From Pseudomonadota bacterium (GTDB lineage Bacteria; Pseudomonadota; Gammaproteobacteria; Xanthomonadales; Xanthomonadaceae), in the NCBI GenBank assembly GCA_023444765.1, contig JAEXLY010000108.1, positions 1-8,824 of the forward strand: a stretch of DNA of 8,824 bases, in the 5' to 3' direction. The notes below the pieces were generated by a model. The model did no database searches. It was not told the DNA's origin and was given only the letters and a program-made list of their open reading frames with translations. Below, in pieces: positions 1 through 6,878 of this stretch. The first letter of the stretch is position 1, and every line of letters begins with the position of its first letter. A program made the position numbers and the translations under genes.

Positions 1-1
1 T

Positions 2-1570
2 TGCGGGGCCGGCGCGGAGGCCGCGGCCTTCGCCGAACGCGATGCGCGCGAGCGGCGCCTGAACTATCTGCAGGTCGAGTTCGACACCCGGCTGAAGGAG
101 CAGCAGATCGCGCTGCTCGAGGCGGAGAAGGAACTGGCGGCCCTGCAGGTCACCGCGACCCAGCGGCGGCAGTGGGCGCTGGCCGGGGGCATGGCCGGAC
201 TGGTGATCATCGCCGTGCTGCTGGTGTTGCTGCTGCGGCACACCGTTCGCGAACGCCGGCGTTACCGCTGGCGTTCCGAACACGACAGCCTGACGGGCCT
301 GTACAACTACCAGCAGGCGCGCAGGCTCGGCGAGGAGGCATTCGCGCGCGCCCGCGCCAACGGGCGTCCGTTCACCGCGGTCGTGCTCGACATCGACCGA
401 TTCAAGAGCGTCAACGACCGCCACGGCCACGCGGCCGGCGACGAGGCGCTTCGCGCACTGGGCGGCTGGATCCGCGACGAGGTCGGCGAGCAGGGCATCG
501 CCGGTCGCAGCGGCGGGGACGAGTTCATGATCCTGCTGGAAGCCGGCGCCGCCGACACTGCGGCGCTGTTGCAGCGCTTGCGGGGACGGGTCCAGCCGAT
601 CGCGGTGTTCGGGCAGACAGTGCGTTTCAGCATCAGTTCCGGCGTATGCGAGGCCAACGACCAGGCCGGGACGCTGGAACAGTTGATCCACGAAGCGGAC
701 CAGGCCCTTTACCGCGCGAAGCACGAAGGCCGCGACCGGGTCGTCCACGCCTGCGAGGGCGGCGGCCCGGCGCGCGCTCCCGGTGGCCTGGTCGTCGTCG
801 GCAGCGGCATCGATTTCGGCCGCCACATCAGCGAGCGCTGCCTGTCGGAGATCCGCGAAGCCGACGTGGTGTTGTGCCTGGTCGATCCGTTCTCGCTGGG
901 CATGATCCGCGACTTCCGTCCCGACGCGATCCACCTGGGGGTGTACTACGCGGACGGCAAGGACCGGCGCGAGACCTATCGGGAGATGGACGCGGCCATC
1001 ATGGAGCACGTCCGCGCCGGCAAGCGGGTCTGCGCGGTGTTCTATGGCCATCCCGGCGTGTTCGCGGACGTGCCGCACACGGTCGTGCGCAAGGCCCGGG
1101 CAGAGGGCTTCCACGCGCGGATGGAGCCGGGCATTTCCGCCGAGGCCTGCCTGTATGCGGATCTGGGAATCGATCCGGGCCGCCGCGGGGTGCAGTCGAT
1201 GGAGGCCACCCAGTTCATGGTCCACCAGCGCGTTCCGGACACCGCCGGCCTGGTGCTGCTGTGGCAGGTGGCGCTGGCGGGGGACCTGACCTGTTCGCGC
1301 TTCCACGCCGAACCCGGCAGCCTGCAGGCGCTGGTGGAGCGGCTGCAGCGGTGGTACCCGGCGGACCACGAGGTGATCCTGTACGAGGCGGCCCGCCTGC
1401 CGATCGAGACGCCGCGGGCCGAGCGGCTGGCGTTGCGCGATCTCGCGCAGGCGCAGTACCAGGAGTACACCACGCTGGTGATTCCGCCACTTCCGGCAAC
1501 CGGGGCAGGCGACGCGCCCGGACACGGCCAGTCGGCACGTGACGAGGGCGGCCCGGCACACCCGCGTTGA
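2..1570 (+). CDS. Membrane GGDEF diguanylate cyclase fused to an OphMA/borosin-like alpha-N-methyltransferase domain (5' end outside window)
   Basis: The frame is open from the window edge, so the start and any N-terminal sensor are missing; 522 codons are visible and are numbered from base 2. Residues ~10-58 form a charged coiled coil. Residues ~59-81 are one transmembrane segment. The GGDEF domain spans ~94-250: HDSLTGLYN at 94, LDIDRFK metal/substrate loop, intact GGDEF at 171-175, YRAKHEGRDRV at its end. It should make c-di-GMP from two GTP in the cytoplasm; the RxxD inhibitory site is absent (GEQG). After a short Gly/Pro/Ala linker, residues 263-496 are a tetrapyrrole-methylase-fold SAM methyltransferase: VVVGSGID (264-271), YYADGKDRRETY (315-326), VFYGHPGVF (346-354), EPGISAEACLYADLGIDP, VIPP (493-496). 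This matches OphMA, including its catalytic Tyr66, Arg72, Tyr76 and Tyr98 (here Y316, R322, Y326, Y348). No ATG, GTG or TTG lies in frame between the domains, so the methyltransferase is made only as a fusion. The tail carries no core peptide. The methylation substrate is unknown. Confidence 0.9.
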   Translation, partial: CGAGAEAAAFAERDARERRLNYLQVEFDTRLKEQQIALLEAEKELAALQVTATQRRQWALAGGMAGLVIIAVLLVLLLRHTVRERRRYRWRSEHDSLTGLYNYQQARRLGEEAFARARANGRPFTAVVLDIDRFKSVNDRHGHAAGDEALRALGGWIRDEVGEQGIAGRSGGDEFMILLEAGAADTAALLQRLRGRVQPIAVFGQTVRFSISSGVCEANDQAGTLEQLIHEADQALYRAKHEGRDRVVHACEGGGPARAPGGLVVVGSGIDFGRHISERCLSEIREADVVLCLVDPFSLGMIRDFRPDAIHLGVYYADGKDRRETYREMDAAIMEHVRAGKRVCAVFYGHPGVFADVPHTVVRKARAEGFHARMEPGISAEACLYADLGIDPGRRGVQSMEATQFMVHQRVPDTAGLVLLWQVALAGDLTCSRFHAEPGSLQALVERLQRWYPADHEVILYEAARLPIETPRAERLALRDLAQAQYQEYTTLVIPPLPATGAGDAPGHGQSARDEGGPAHPR

Positions 1571-1636
1571 CATCGTCGTGCCGCGTTGTTCACGGCATCG
1601 CCGCCAAGATCGAGGCTCCCCGAATGGAGAGACCCG

Positions 1637-2146
1637 ATGACCGACGCCCGCGAACACCTCCTCGACTGGCTCCGCGATGCGCACGCCATGGAACAGCAGG
1701 CCGAGCAGATGCTCAAGGCGCAGGCCGCGCGCATCGAGAACTATCCCAAGCTCAAGGCCCGTATCGAACAGCACATCCAGGAAACCCTCGGCCAGCAGCA
1801 GTTGCTGGAAGGCTGCATCCACCGCCTGGGCGGTTCGCCCTCGATGCTGAAAGACGCGGTTGGCAAGGTCATGGCGATGGGCCAGGCGGTCGGCGGGATG
1901 ATGGCGTCCGACGAGATCGTCAAGGGTTCGATGGCCAGCTACGTCTTCGAGCACATGGAGATCGCCTCCTACCGCACGCTGATCGCGGCTGCGCAGGCGG
2001 TCGGCGACATGGAGACGCAGCGTGCCTGCGAGCAGATCCTCGCCCAGGAAGAGGCGATGGCCCAGTGGCTGCAGGACAACCTGGCCGAGGTCACGCAACA
2101 GTTCCTGGTGCGCGATGAGACCCCAGGCGCCACCGCGCGCAAGTAG
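1637..2146 (+). CDS. Ferritin-like YciE/YciF-family (DUF892) protein
   Basis: A 169-residue all-helical protein of the DUF892 (YciE/YciF) ferritin-like family, whose members form four-helix bundles with a di-metal site and are usually induced by osmotic, oxidative or general stress; the exact reaction is not established. Expected carboxylate/histidine ligands are visible: E19 in helix 1 (LRDAHAMEQQAEQ), H46 and E49 in the HIQET motif of helix 2, E105/H106/E108 in the FEHMEIASY helix, and E138/E139 in the last helix. The length is normal for the family. ATG 1637 was chosen because a GGAGAG Shine-Dalgarno sequence lies 6 bases upstream and the family homology begins right after it; the open frame back to 1586 overlaps no conserved sequence. 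It lies 66 bp after the GGDEF fusion and 57 bp before the exonuclease gene, and could be co-transcribed with the latter. No signal peptide, so cytoplasmic. Confidence 0.88.
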   Translation: MTDAREHLLDWLRDAHAMEQQAEQMLKAQAARIENYPKLKARIEQHIQETLGQQQLLEGCIHRLGGSPSMLKDAVGKVMAMGQAVGGMMASDEIVKGSMASYVFEHMEIASYRTLIAAAQAVGDMETQRACEQILAQEEAMAQWLQDNLAEVTQQFLVRDETPGATARK

Positions 2147-2203
2147 GCGGCGAACCACCGCCGAAGCCCCGGCGCACGCGCCATCCGGCCCGACACGAGT
2201 GCG

Positions 2204-3031
2204 ATGGCGCGCATCCGCACGCTGACCCTGGCCACCTTCAACGTCAACGGCATCGGCGCGCGCCTGCCGCAGCTGCTGGCATGGTTGGAGCGGGAGCAGC
2301 CCGATATCGTCGCGTTGCAGGAGCTCAAGGCCGCGGACGACGCGTTTCCGGCCGCAGAGATCGAAGCGGCCGGTTACGGCGCGCTGTGGCTGGGCGAGCG
2401 TGCGTGGAACGGTGTCGCACTGCTGGGCCGCGGCACCATCCCGCAGGAAAGCCGCCGCGGCCTGCCGGGTGATCCACAGGACCGGCAGAGCCGGTATCTG
2501 GAGGCGGCGATCCACGGAGTGGTTGTGGGCGGTCTGTACCTGCCCAACGGCAATCCCCAGCCGGGGCCGAAGTTCGACTACAAGCTGGCCTGGATGAAAC
2601 GCCTGTACCGGCACGCCGCCAGCCTGGTCGGCCTGCCGCATCCGGTCGCGCTGATCGGCGACTTCAACGTCGTGCCCACGGACGAGGACATCTACGATCC
2701 CAAGGGCTGGCGCAAGGATGCGCTGCTGCAGCCCGAGGTGCGCCTGGCGTACCAGCGCCTGCTGTCGCAAGGCTGGACCGACGCGCTGCGCCAGGTGCAG
2801 GAGGATGCCCGCGTGTATACGTTCTGGGACTACTTCCGCCAGCATGCCGAGCGCGATCGCGGCCTGCGCATCGACCATCTGCTGCTCAACCCAGTCCTGT
2901 CCGCACGCCTGGTGGATGCGGGCGTGGACCGGTGGGTGCGGCTGCAGGAGAAGGCCAGCGACCACGCTCCGACGTGGGCGAGGGTACGCGCAACGGCGCC
3001 GCGCAAGCGTGCCGCCGCGCCTGCGAAGTGA
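2204..3031 (+). CDS. xthA: Exodeoxyribonuclease III / AP endonuclease (XthA family)
   Basis: A 275-residue endonuclease/exonuclease/phosphatase-fold enzyme of base-excision repair. It cuts 5' of abasic sites and removes 3' blocking groups or 3' nucleotides from duplex DNA, with Mg2+. Landmarks in order: LATFNVNGIGARL (9-21, N13 and N15), the LQELK metal glutamate (E39), GLYLPNGN (catalytic-tyrosine strand, Y111), GDFN (151-154, D152 and N154), and the C-terminal SDHAP (252-256, D253/H254 pair). All catalytic positions of the ExoIII family are present and the length is close to E. coli ExoIII. The last ~12 residues are a Lys/Arg/Ala/Pro-rich basic tail. No good Shine-Dalgarno precedes ATG 2204, but conserved sequence starts within a few residues. 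It lies 211 bp upstream of ligD, which makes joint action on damaged or broken ends plausible; that link is inferred from position only. Confidence 0.94.
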   Translation: MARIRTLTLATFNVNGIGARLPQLLAWLEREQPDIVALQELKAADDAFPAAEIEAAGYGALWLGERAWNGVALLGRGTIPQESRRGLPGDPQDRQSRYLEAAIHGVVVGGLYLPNGNPQPGPKFDYKLAWMKRLYRHAASLVGLPHPVALIGDFNVVPTDEDIYDPKGWRKDALLQPEVRLAYQRLLSQGWTDALRQVQEDARVYTFWDYFRQHAERDRGLRIDHLLLNPVLSARLVDAGVDRWVRLQEKASDHAPTWARVRATAPRKRAAAPAK

Positions 3032-3242
3032 GCGCCGCGCTCACGCACGCGCGACGCGGGCTGCGCTACGAAAGCCCGAACGGCATGACGGCCACGGACG
3101 TTCCACAGCTCCGGTCGTCGCGGAGGCCGGCCCGACCCGCAGGAATCATCATCGCCATGCGCAATCCGACCATCCGGGACCGGCGACTCCAGGCCACAAC
3201 CAGGCCTGCGGCAGGCGGCACGACCGCCGGGAGCCGGATAAC
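3032..3242. other. Intergenic region between xthA and ligD
   Basis: No convincing gene is seen in these 211 bp. The frames open here have no family resemblance and no ribosome binding site. A small GC hairpin (GCCTG-CGG-CAGGC, 3204-3216) lies about 26 bases before the ligD start, too weak and without a T-tract to call a terminator. The ligD promoter may lie here, but I cannot point to convincing -35/-10 boxes. Confidence 0.5.
3229..3233 (+). promoter_or_regulatory. Ribosome binding site fixing the ligD GTG start
   Basis: GGGAG lies 9 bases before GTG 3243. The ligD frame is open far upstream, to 2718 and overlapping xthA, but has no plausible ATG or GTG near conserved sequence there. This Shine-Dalgarno, with the conserved LEDYRRKRRFDRTREP opening directly after the GTG, decides the start. 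Confidence 0.7.
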
Positions 3243-6035
3243 GTGAGCCTGGAGGACTATCGCCGCAAGCGCCGCTTCGACCGGACGCGCGAACCGGAGC
3301 CCGGCAAACGCGCTCCGACCGGGAAGCGCCCGATCTTCGTCGTGCAGCTGCACCACGCCAGTCGCCGCCACTACGACTTCAGGTTGCAGGTGGGCGGCGC
3401 GCTGCGCAGCTGGGCGGTGCCGAAGGGACCCAGCTACGATCCATCGGTCAAGCGCATGGCGGTCGAGGTGGAGGACCATCCATTGGACTACGCCTCGTTC
3501 GAAGGCGAAATCCCGCGCGGGGAATACGGCGGTGGCCACGTGGCGCGGTTCGATCATGGGATGTGGTCCACCGATGGCGACCCGGAAGCGCAGCTGGCCA
3601 AGGGCCACCTGCGCTTCGAACTGTTCGGCCGCAAGCTCAAGGGCGGATGGCACCTGGTGCGCTCGGGAAAACCGGCGCGACAGCCGCAATGGCTGCTGTT
3701 CAAGGACCGCGACGAGTACGCGGGCACGCTCGAGGCCGACGATCTGCTCGCCGACGTCACCGCGGCACCTGCCGCCGATGTCAAGCGCGCTGGCGGCGGC
3801 AAGGCCGCGCGCAAGCCATTGGCCGCCGTGCCGGTGCGCAAGCGGCGCGCGCGGAACTGGGCCGGAAAGGCGCTCAAGCTCGACGATGCCCGCGAGGCAC
3901 CCGCGCCATCCGGTCCCTTCGAGCCGCAGCTGGCGAAGCTTGGCGATGCCCCGCCCGTAGGAGGGCAATGGATCCATGAGCTCAAATGGGACGGCTACCG
4001 GATCCTGGCCACGGTCGACGAGGGCCAGGTGCGTCTGTGGTCGCGCAACGCACTGGAGTGGACCGACAAGCTGCCCGACATCCGCGACGCCATCCAGTCC
4101 CTCGGCCTGCGGTCCGCGGCCCTGGATGGCGAACTGCTCGCGGGCGGCGGCACCCGGGAGGACTTCAACCTGCTGCAATCCGCGCTGTCCGGCGAGCGGC
4201 AGGCGCGGCTGGCGTTCGCTCTGTTCGACCTGCTGCACGTCGATGGCGTGGACATCAGCGCCGCGCCACTGCTGCAACGCAAGGCGCTGCTGGAACAGCT
4301 CCTCGACGGGGCGCCGGCGCAGCTGGCCTACAGCTCGCACATCGTCGGCGACGGACAAACCGCCTATCGCCTGGCTGGCGAGCGCGATTTCGAAGGCATC
4401 ATCTCCAAGCGTGGCGACCGTCCCTACCACGGCGGTCGCAGCGACGACTGGCGCAAGACCAAGCAACTGGCCAGCGACGAGTTCGCGGTGGTCGGCTATA
4501 CCGCGCCCAAGGGCAGCCGCAAGGGCTTCGGATCCCTGCTGCTGGCGCGGCCCGATCCGGAGCACGGCTGGCGCTATGTCGGCCGGGTCGGCAGCGGCTT
4601 CAACGACGCGCTGATGCGCGAGGTCACGGGCAGGCTGCGCGGGGGAGGGGCCAGCCCCACCGCCCATGTCGGCACCACCGACACCGACCTGCGCAGCGCG
4701 ACCTGGTTCGCGCCCCGCTTCGTGGTCGAAGTGAACTACCGCGGCATCGGTCGCCAGGACCTGCTGCGCCAACCTTCGCTCAAGGCGGTGCGCTGGGACA
4801 AGGAGATCGGCGACCTCGCCGACAGCGACCGCGACACCCGGACCACCCAGGTAACGGACATGGCACAGGCATCGACTGCAAGCGGCAGCGGGACGCGCAA
4901 GCCGAAGGCGGCATCGCCGCGGAGCCCCGCGGGGCCCGCAAGGGCTGCCGAGACCAGGAAGGTCGCCAAGGCCACGAAGACTACGAAGACCGCGAAGACC
5001 GCGAAGACCGCGAAGGCCACCAAGGCCACGAAGATCCGCAACGCCACGAAGGACGTGACGGCCGCACCGTCCGGCAAGGGCGCGAAGGCCGCCAGGCAGA
5101 CCAGTCGACCCCGCACCGCGCCCGCCGGCGCTCGGCGTGCCCGGCATCGCCCGGGCGCAGGGGCCGGGTTGCCGACGCTGTCGAGCCCGGACAAGGTGCT
5201 CTTTCCGGGGGAGGGCATCACCAAACAGGAGGTCTGGGACTACTACGCGGCAGTGAAGGACAATCTCCTGCCGGAGATCGCCGGACGCCCGCTGTCGATC
5301 ATCCGCTGTCCCGGCGGCATCGGCCAGGCCTGCTTCTTCCAGAAGCATCACACCGCGGGCCTGGAACGCGTGTCCACGGTCCGGCTCAAGGAGGAGAGCG
5401 GCCGCAACGCCCATTACCTGGTGGTTGAGGACGAAGCGGGCCTGATGGAACTGGTGCAGTTCAACACCCTCGAGTTCCATCCCTGGGGCGCGCATGCCTC
5501 CGATCCGGATGTCGCCGACCGCGTCGTGTTCGACCTCGACCCGGGCGAGGGCGTGCCATTCGCGGAAGTGAAGAAGGCCGCCGCCGAGATCCGCAAGCTG
5601 CTGGCCAAGCTCGAGCTCGAGTCGTTCCTGCGCGCGTCCGGCGGCAAGGGCCTGCACGTGGTGGTACCGCTCAACCCCGGCTGCGACTGGGACCTGACCA
5701 AGCGCTTCGCGCGCGGATTCGCGGAGGCGATGGCGCAGTCGCAACCCGAGCGTTTCCTCGCCACCGCGACCAAGAGCAAGCGCAGCAAGCGGATCTTCAT
5801 CGACTACCTGCGCAACGGCCGCGGCGCCACGGCGGTGGCCTCGTACTCGCTTCGCGGGCGGCCGGGCGCGCCGGTGGCGATGCCATTGGCCTGGCGGGAC
5901 CTTGCGAAGCTTCCGGCTGCGAACGTGTTCACCATCAGGGATGTTCCCGCACGGCTCAGGCGCCGGCGCAAGGATCCCTGGGACGGCATCGACCGCATCC
6001 GCCAGAACCTGGCCCGCTGGGCGAAGGACGCCTGA
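3243..6035 (+). CDS. ligD: ATP-dependent DNA ligase D (PE-LIG-POL), bacterial NHEJ
   Basis: A 930-residue three-domain enzyme of non-homologous end joining. The start is GTG 3243. (1) Phosphoesterase domain, ~30-150, removes 3'-phosphate and ribonucleotide ends: QLHHASRRHYDFRLQ with H37, H43, D45 and R47, then H79 in VEDHPLDY; these correspond to P. aeruginosa LigD H42/H48/D50/R52/H84 at a constant offset of five. (2) ATP-dependent ligase domain, ~225-525: adenylated K248 in ELKWDGYR, LDGELL (D295-E297), FEGIISK (E384-K389), WRKTKQ (K405, K407). (3) A basic low-complexity linker, ~530-644, with a Lys-x-x repeat. (4) Primase-like polymerase domain, ~646-925: SSPDKVLFPGEGITK, metal pair D764/D766 in FDLDPGEG, H805 in SGGKGLHVV, D854 in IDYLRN. 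All three active sites look intact. The domain order is that of Pseudomonas, not Mycobacterium. LigD normally works with Ku; no Ku gene is in the window. The next gene starts 20 bp on. Confidence 0.97.
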   Translation: MSLEDYRRKRRFDRTREPEPGKRAPTGKRPIFVVQLHHASRRHYDFRLQVGGALRSWAVPKGPSYDPSVKRMAVEVEDHPLDYASFEGEIPRGEYGGGHVARFDHGMWSTDGDPEAQLAKGHLRFELFGRKLKGGWHLVRSGKPARQPQWLLFKDRDEYAGTLEADDLLADVTAAPAADVKRAGGGKAARKPLAAVPVRKRRARNWAGKALKLDDAREAPAPSGPFEPQLAKLGDAPPVGGQWIHELKWDGYRILATVDEGQVRLWSRNALEWTDKLPDIRDAIQSLGLRSAALDGELLAGGGTREDFNLLQSALSGERQARLAFALFDLLHVDGVDISAAPLLQRKALLEQLLDGAPAQLAYSSHIVGDGQTAYRLAGERDFEGIISKRGDRPYHGGRSDDWRKTKQLASDEFAVVGYTAPKGSRKGFGSLLLARPDPEHGWRYVGRVGSGFNDALMREVTGRLRGGGASPTAHVGTTDTDLRSATWFAPRFVVEVNYRGIGRQDLLRQPSLKAVRWDKEIGDLADSDRDTRTTQVTDMAQASTASGSGTRKPKAASPRSPAGPARAAETRKVAKATKTTKTAKTAKTAKATKATKIRNATKDVTAAPSGKGAKAARQTSRPRTAPAGARRARHRPGAGAGLPTLSSPDKVLFPGEGITKQEVWDYYAAVKDNLLPEIAGRPLSIIRCPGGIGQACFFQKHHTAGLERVSTVRLKEESGRNAHYLVVEDEAGLMELVQFNTLEFHPWGAHASDPDVADRVVFDLDPGEGVPFAEVKKAAAEIRKLLAKLELESFLRASGGKGLHVVVPLNPGCDWDLTKRFARGFAEAMAQSQPERFLATATKSKRSKRIFIDYLRNGRGATAVASYSLRGRPGAPVAMPLAWRDLAKLPAANVFTIRDVPARLRRRRKDPWDGIDRIRQNLARWAKDA
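4968..5033 (+). repeat. 9-bp tandem repeat encoding a Lys-x-x tract inside LigD
   Basis: Seven successive 9-bp units of the type AAG-ACC-GCG / AAG-GCC-ACG plus a closing AAG encode Lys-(Ala/Thr)-(Thr/Ala) repeated, residues 576-597 of LigD. Three adjacent units (AAGACCGCG) are identical. The unit length is a multiple of three, so gain or loss of units keeps the frame. The tract sits in the linker between ligase and polymerase domains and resembles histone-H1-like or AlgP-like basic tails. The flanks (about 4860-4965 and 5034-5175) are also rich in Lys, Arg, Ala, Ser and Pro. Confidence 0.9.
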
Positions 6036-6044
6036 CCGAACACC

Positions 6045-6050
6045 GAGGAG
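6045..6050 (+). promoter_or_regulatory. Strong ribosome binding site of the OBAP-family lipoprotein gene
   Basis: GAGGAG lies 5 bases before ATG 6056, inside the 20-bp gap after the ligD stop. The tight spacing and strong Shine-Dalgarno support translation from a ligD read-through transcript. Confidence 0.7.
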
Positions 6051-6055
6051 ACAGC

Positions 6056-6859
6056 ATGAAACAGCAATTGCCCATCGCAGTCCTGGCCCTGGCGCTGGCC
6101 GCGTGCGGCGGCGGTCAGACCGAATCGGCGGTGGACCCTCCCGGCCGTGCGGAGACGCCGATGACCCAGGCCCTCGATGCCGGGGCCGCGGCCCTGCAGG
6201 ACAAGCCGCCGATCGATGCGCTCAATGCCTACCTGGACGGCTTCCACTTCTACAACGGACGCATGGACGCGCAGATGGAGGCGCACCACTACTGCTCGGT
6301 ACTGAACGACGAAGTGATCCAGTGCGTGATCTACGACGGAAGCGTGCGCGAGGCCAAGATCATGGGCGTGGAGTACATCATCAGCCGCGAGCTCTTCGCC
6401 GGACTTCCGGCCACGGAGAAGGCGCTGTGGCACAGCCACGTGCACGAGGTGAAGTCGGGAACACTGATCGCGCCCGGGCTGCCCGAAGTCGCCGAGCGCG
6501 CACTCATGGAGAAGCTCGTGGGCACCTATGGCAAGACCTGGCACACCTGGCATACCGACCAGGACAGCGAGCTTCCTTACGGCGTGCCGCAGCTGATGAT
6601 GGCGTTCACCGCGGACGGGCAGGCGGATCCGGCGATGATAGACGAGCGCGACGCAAGGCTGGGCGTGGACCGCGCGGCCAGGCGCGAGGCGAGGGCCGAT
6701 ATCGCAGCGCCGCCGGTGGATCCCGGTGCGGATGCGTGGCAACGCGGACAGGTCTATCAGATTCCCGATCCCACCGGCCATTCGCACCGGCCGGAAGCCG
6801 GCCAGGCGGGCCTGGAGCAGGGAAACCAGAACGCGGATTCGGACGGCGACGCACGCTAG
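6056..6859 (+). CDS. DUF1264 / OBAP-family lipoprotein
   Basis: A 267-residue protein with a lipoprotein signal peptide (lipobox LAAC, lipidated Cys17), then a short Gly/Pro-rich spacer. Residues ~50-185 form the DUF1264 domain, the family of plant seed oil-body-associated proteins (OBAP) and many uncharacterised bacterial proteins. Typical blocks are visible: HHYC (77-80), IQCVIYDG, MGVEYIISRELF, LWHSHVHEVKSG (His126, His128, His130, Glu131), LIAPGLPE, YGKTWHTWHTDQD (158-170) and PQLMMAFTADGQ. The many conserved His and Trp residues could bind a metal or a ligand, but no reaction is known for the family. The C-terminal ~75 residues are a charged, low-complexity tail without recognisable fold. 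The mature protein is expected to be anchored to a membrane on the periplasmic side. It follows ligD by 20 bp and is probably co-transcribed, although no functional link with end joining is obvious. Confidence 0.92.
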   Translation: MKQQLPIAVLALALAACGGGQTESAVDPPGRAETPMTQALDAGAAALQDKPPIDALNAYLDGFHFYNGRMDAQMEAHHYCSVLNDEVIQCVIYDGSVREAKIMGVEYIISRELFAGLPATEKALWHSHVHEVKSGTLIAPGLPEVAERALMEKLVGTYGKTWHTWHTDQDSELPYGVPQLMMAFTADGQADPAMIDERDARLGVDRAARREARADIAAPPVDPGADAWQRGQVYQIPDPTGHSHRPEAGQAGLEQGNQNADSDGDAR

Positions 6860-6865
6860 CGGCGG

Positions 6866-6878
6866 GGCCCGTCGGGCC
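6866..6878 (+). terminator. Weak GC hairpin after the OBAP gene, possible terminator
   Basis: GGCCC-GTC-GGGCC lies 7 bases past the TAG stop. The stem is only 5 bp and no T-run follows, so it is at best a weak or Rho-assisted terminator. It is listed because transcription should end somewhere before the separately controlled beta-helix gene. Confidence 0.2.

Noticed and set aside
1..1542. +1-frame open reading across the GGDEF fusion
   Set aside because: Arg/Gly/Pro-rich shadow. The adjacent frame encodes the recognisable GGDEF and methyltransferase domains.
1567..1595. TTGACA (1567-1572) overlapping the stop codon of the GGDEF fusion, a possible -35 box for the DUF892 gene
   Set aside because: The hexamer is a perfect -35 consensus, but at 16-18 bp spacing there is only TTCACG or TCACGG, a poor -10. 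Too weak to call a promoter without transcript data.
1637..2146. DUF892 protein considered as the borosin precursor/substrate of the upstream methyltransferase
   Set aside because: It is a complete ferritin-like bundle with metal-ligand motifs, its C-terminus lacks a hydrophobic core peptide, and no borosin-binding domain is seen.
2718..3242. Upstream extension of the ligD frame into xthA
   Set aside because: The added residues are low-complexity shadow of xthA and intergenic DNA. LigD homology starts at GTG 3243 with a ribosome binding site.
3066..5744. Very long open frame on the - strand opposite ligD (about 890 codons)
   Set aside because: The + strand holds a textbook LigD with all active sites. 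The antisense frame gives Ala/Arg/Gly/Leu-rich sequence without family motifs, as expected opposite a high-GC gene.
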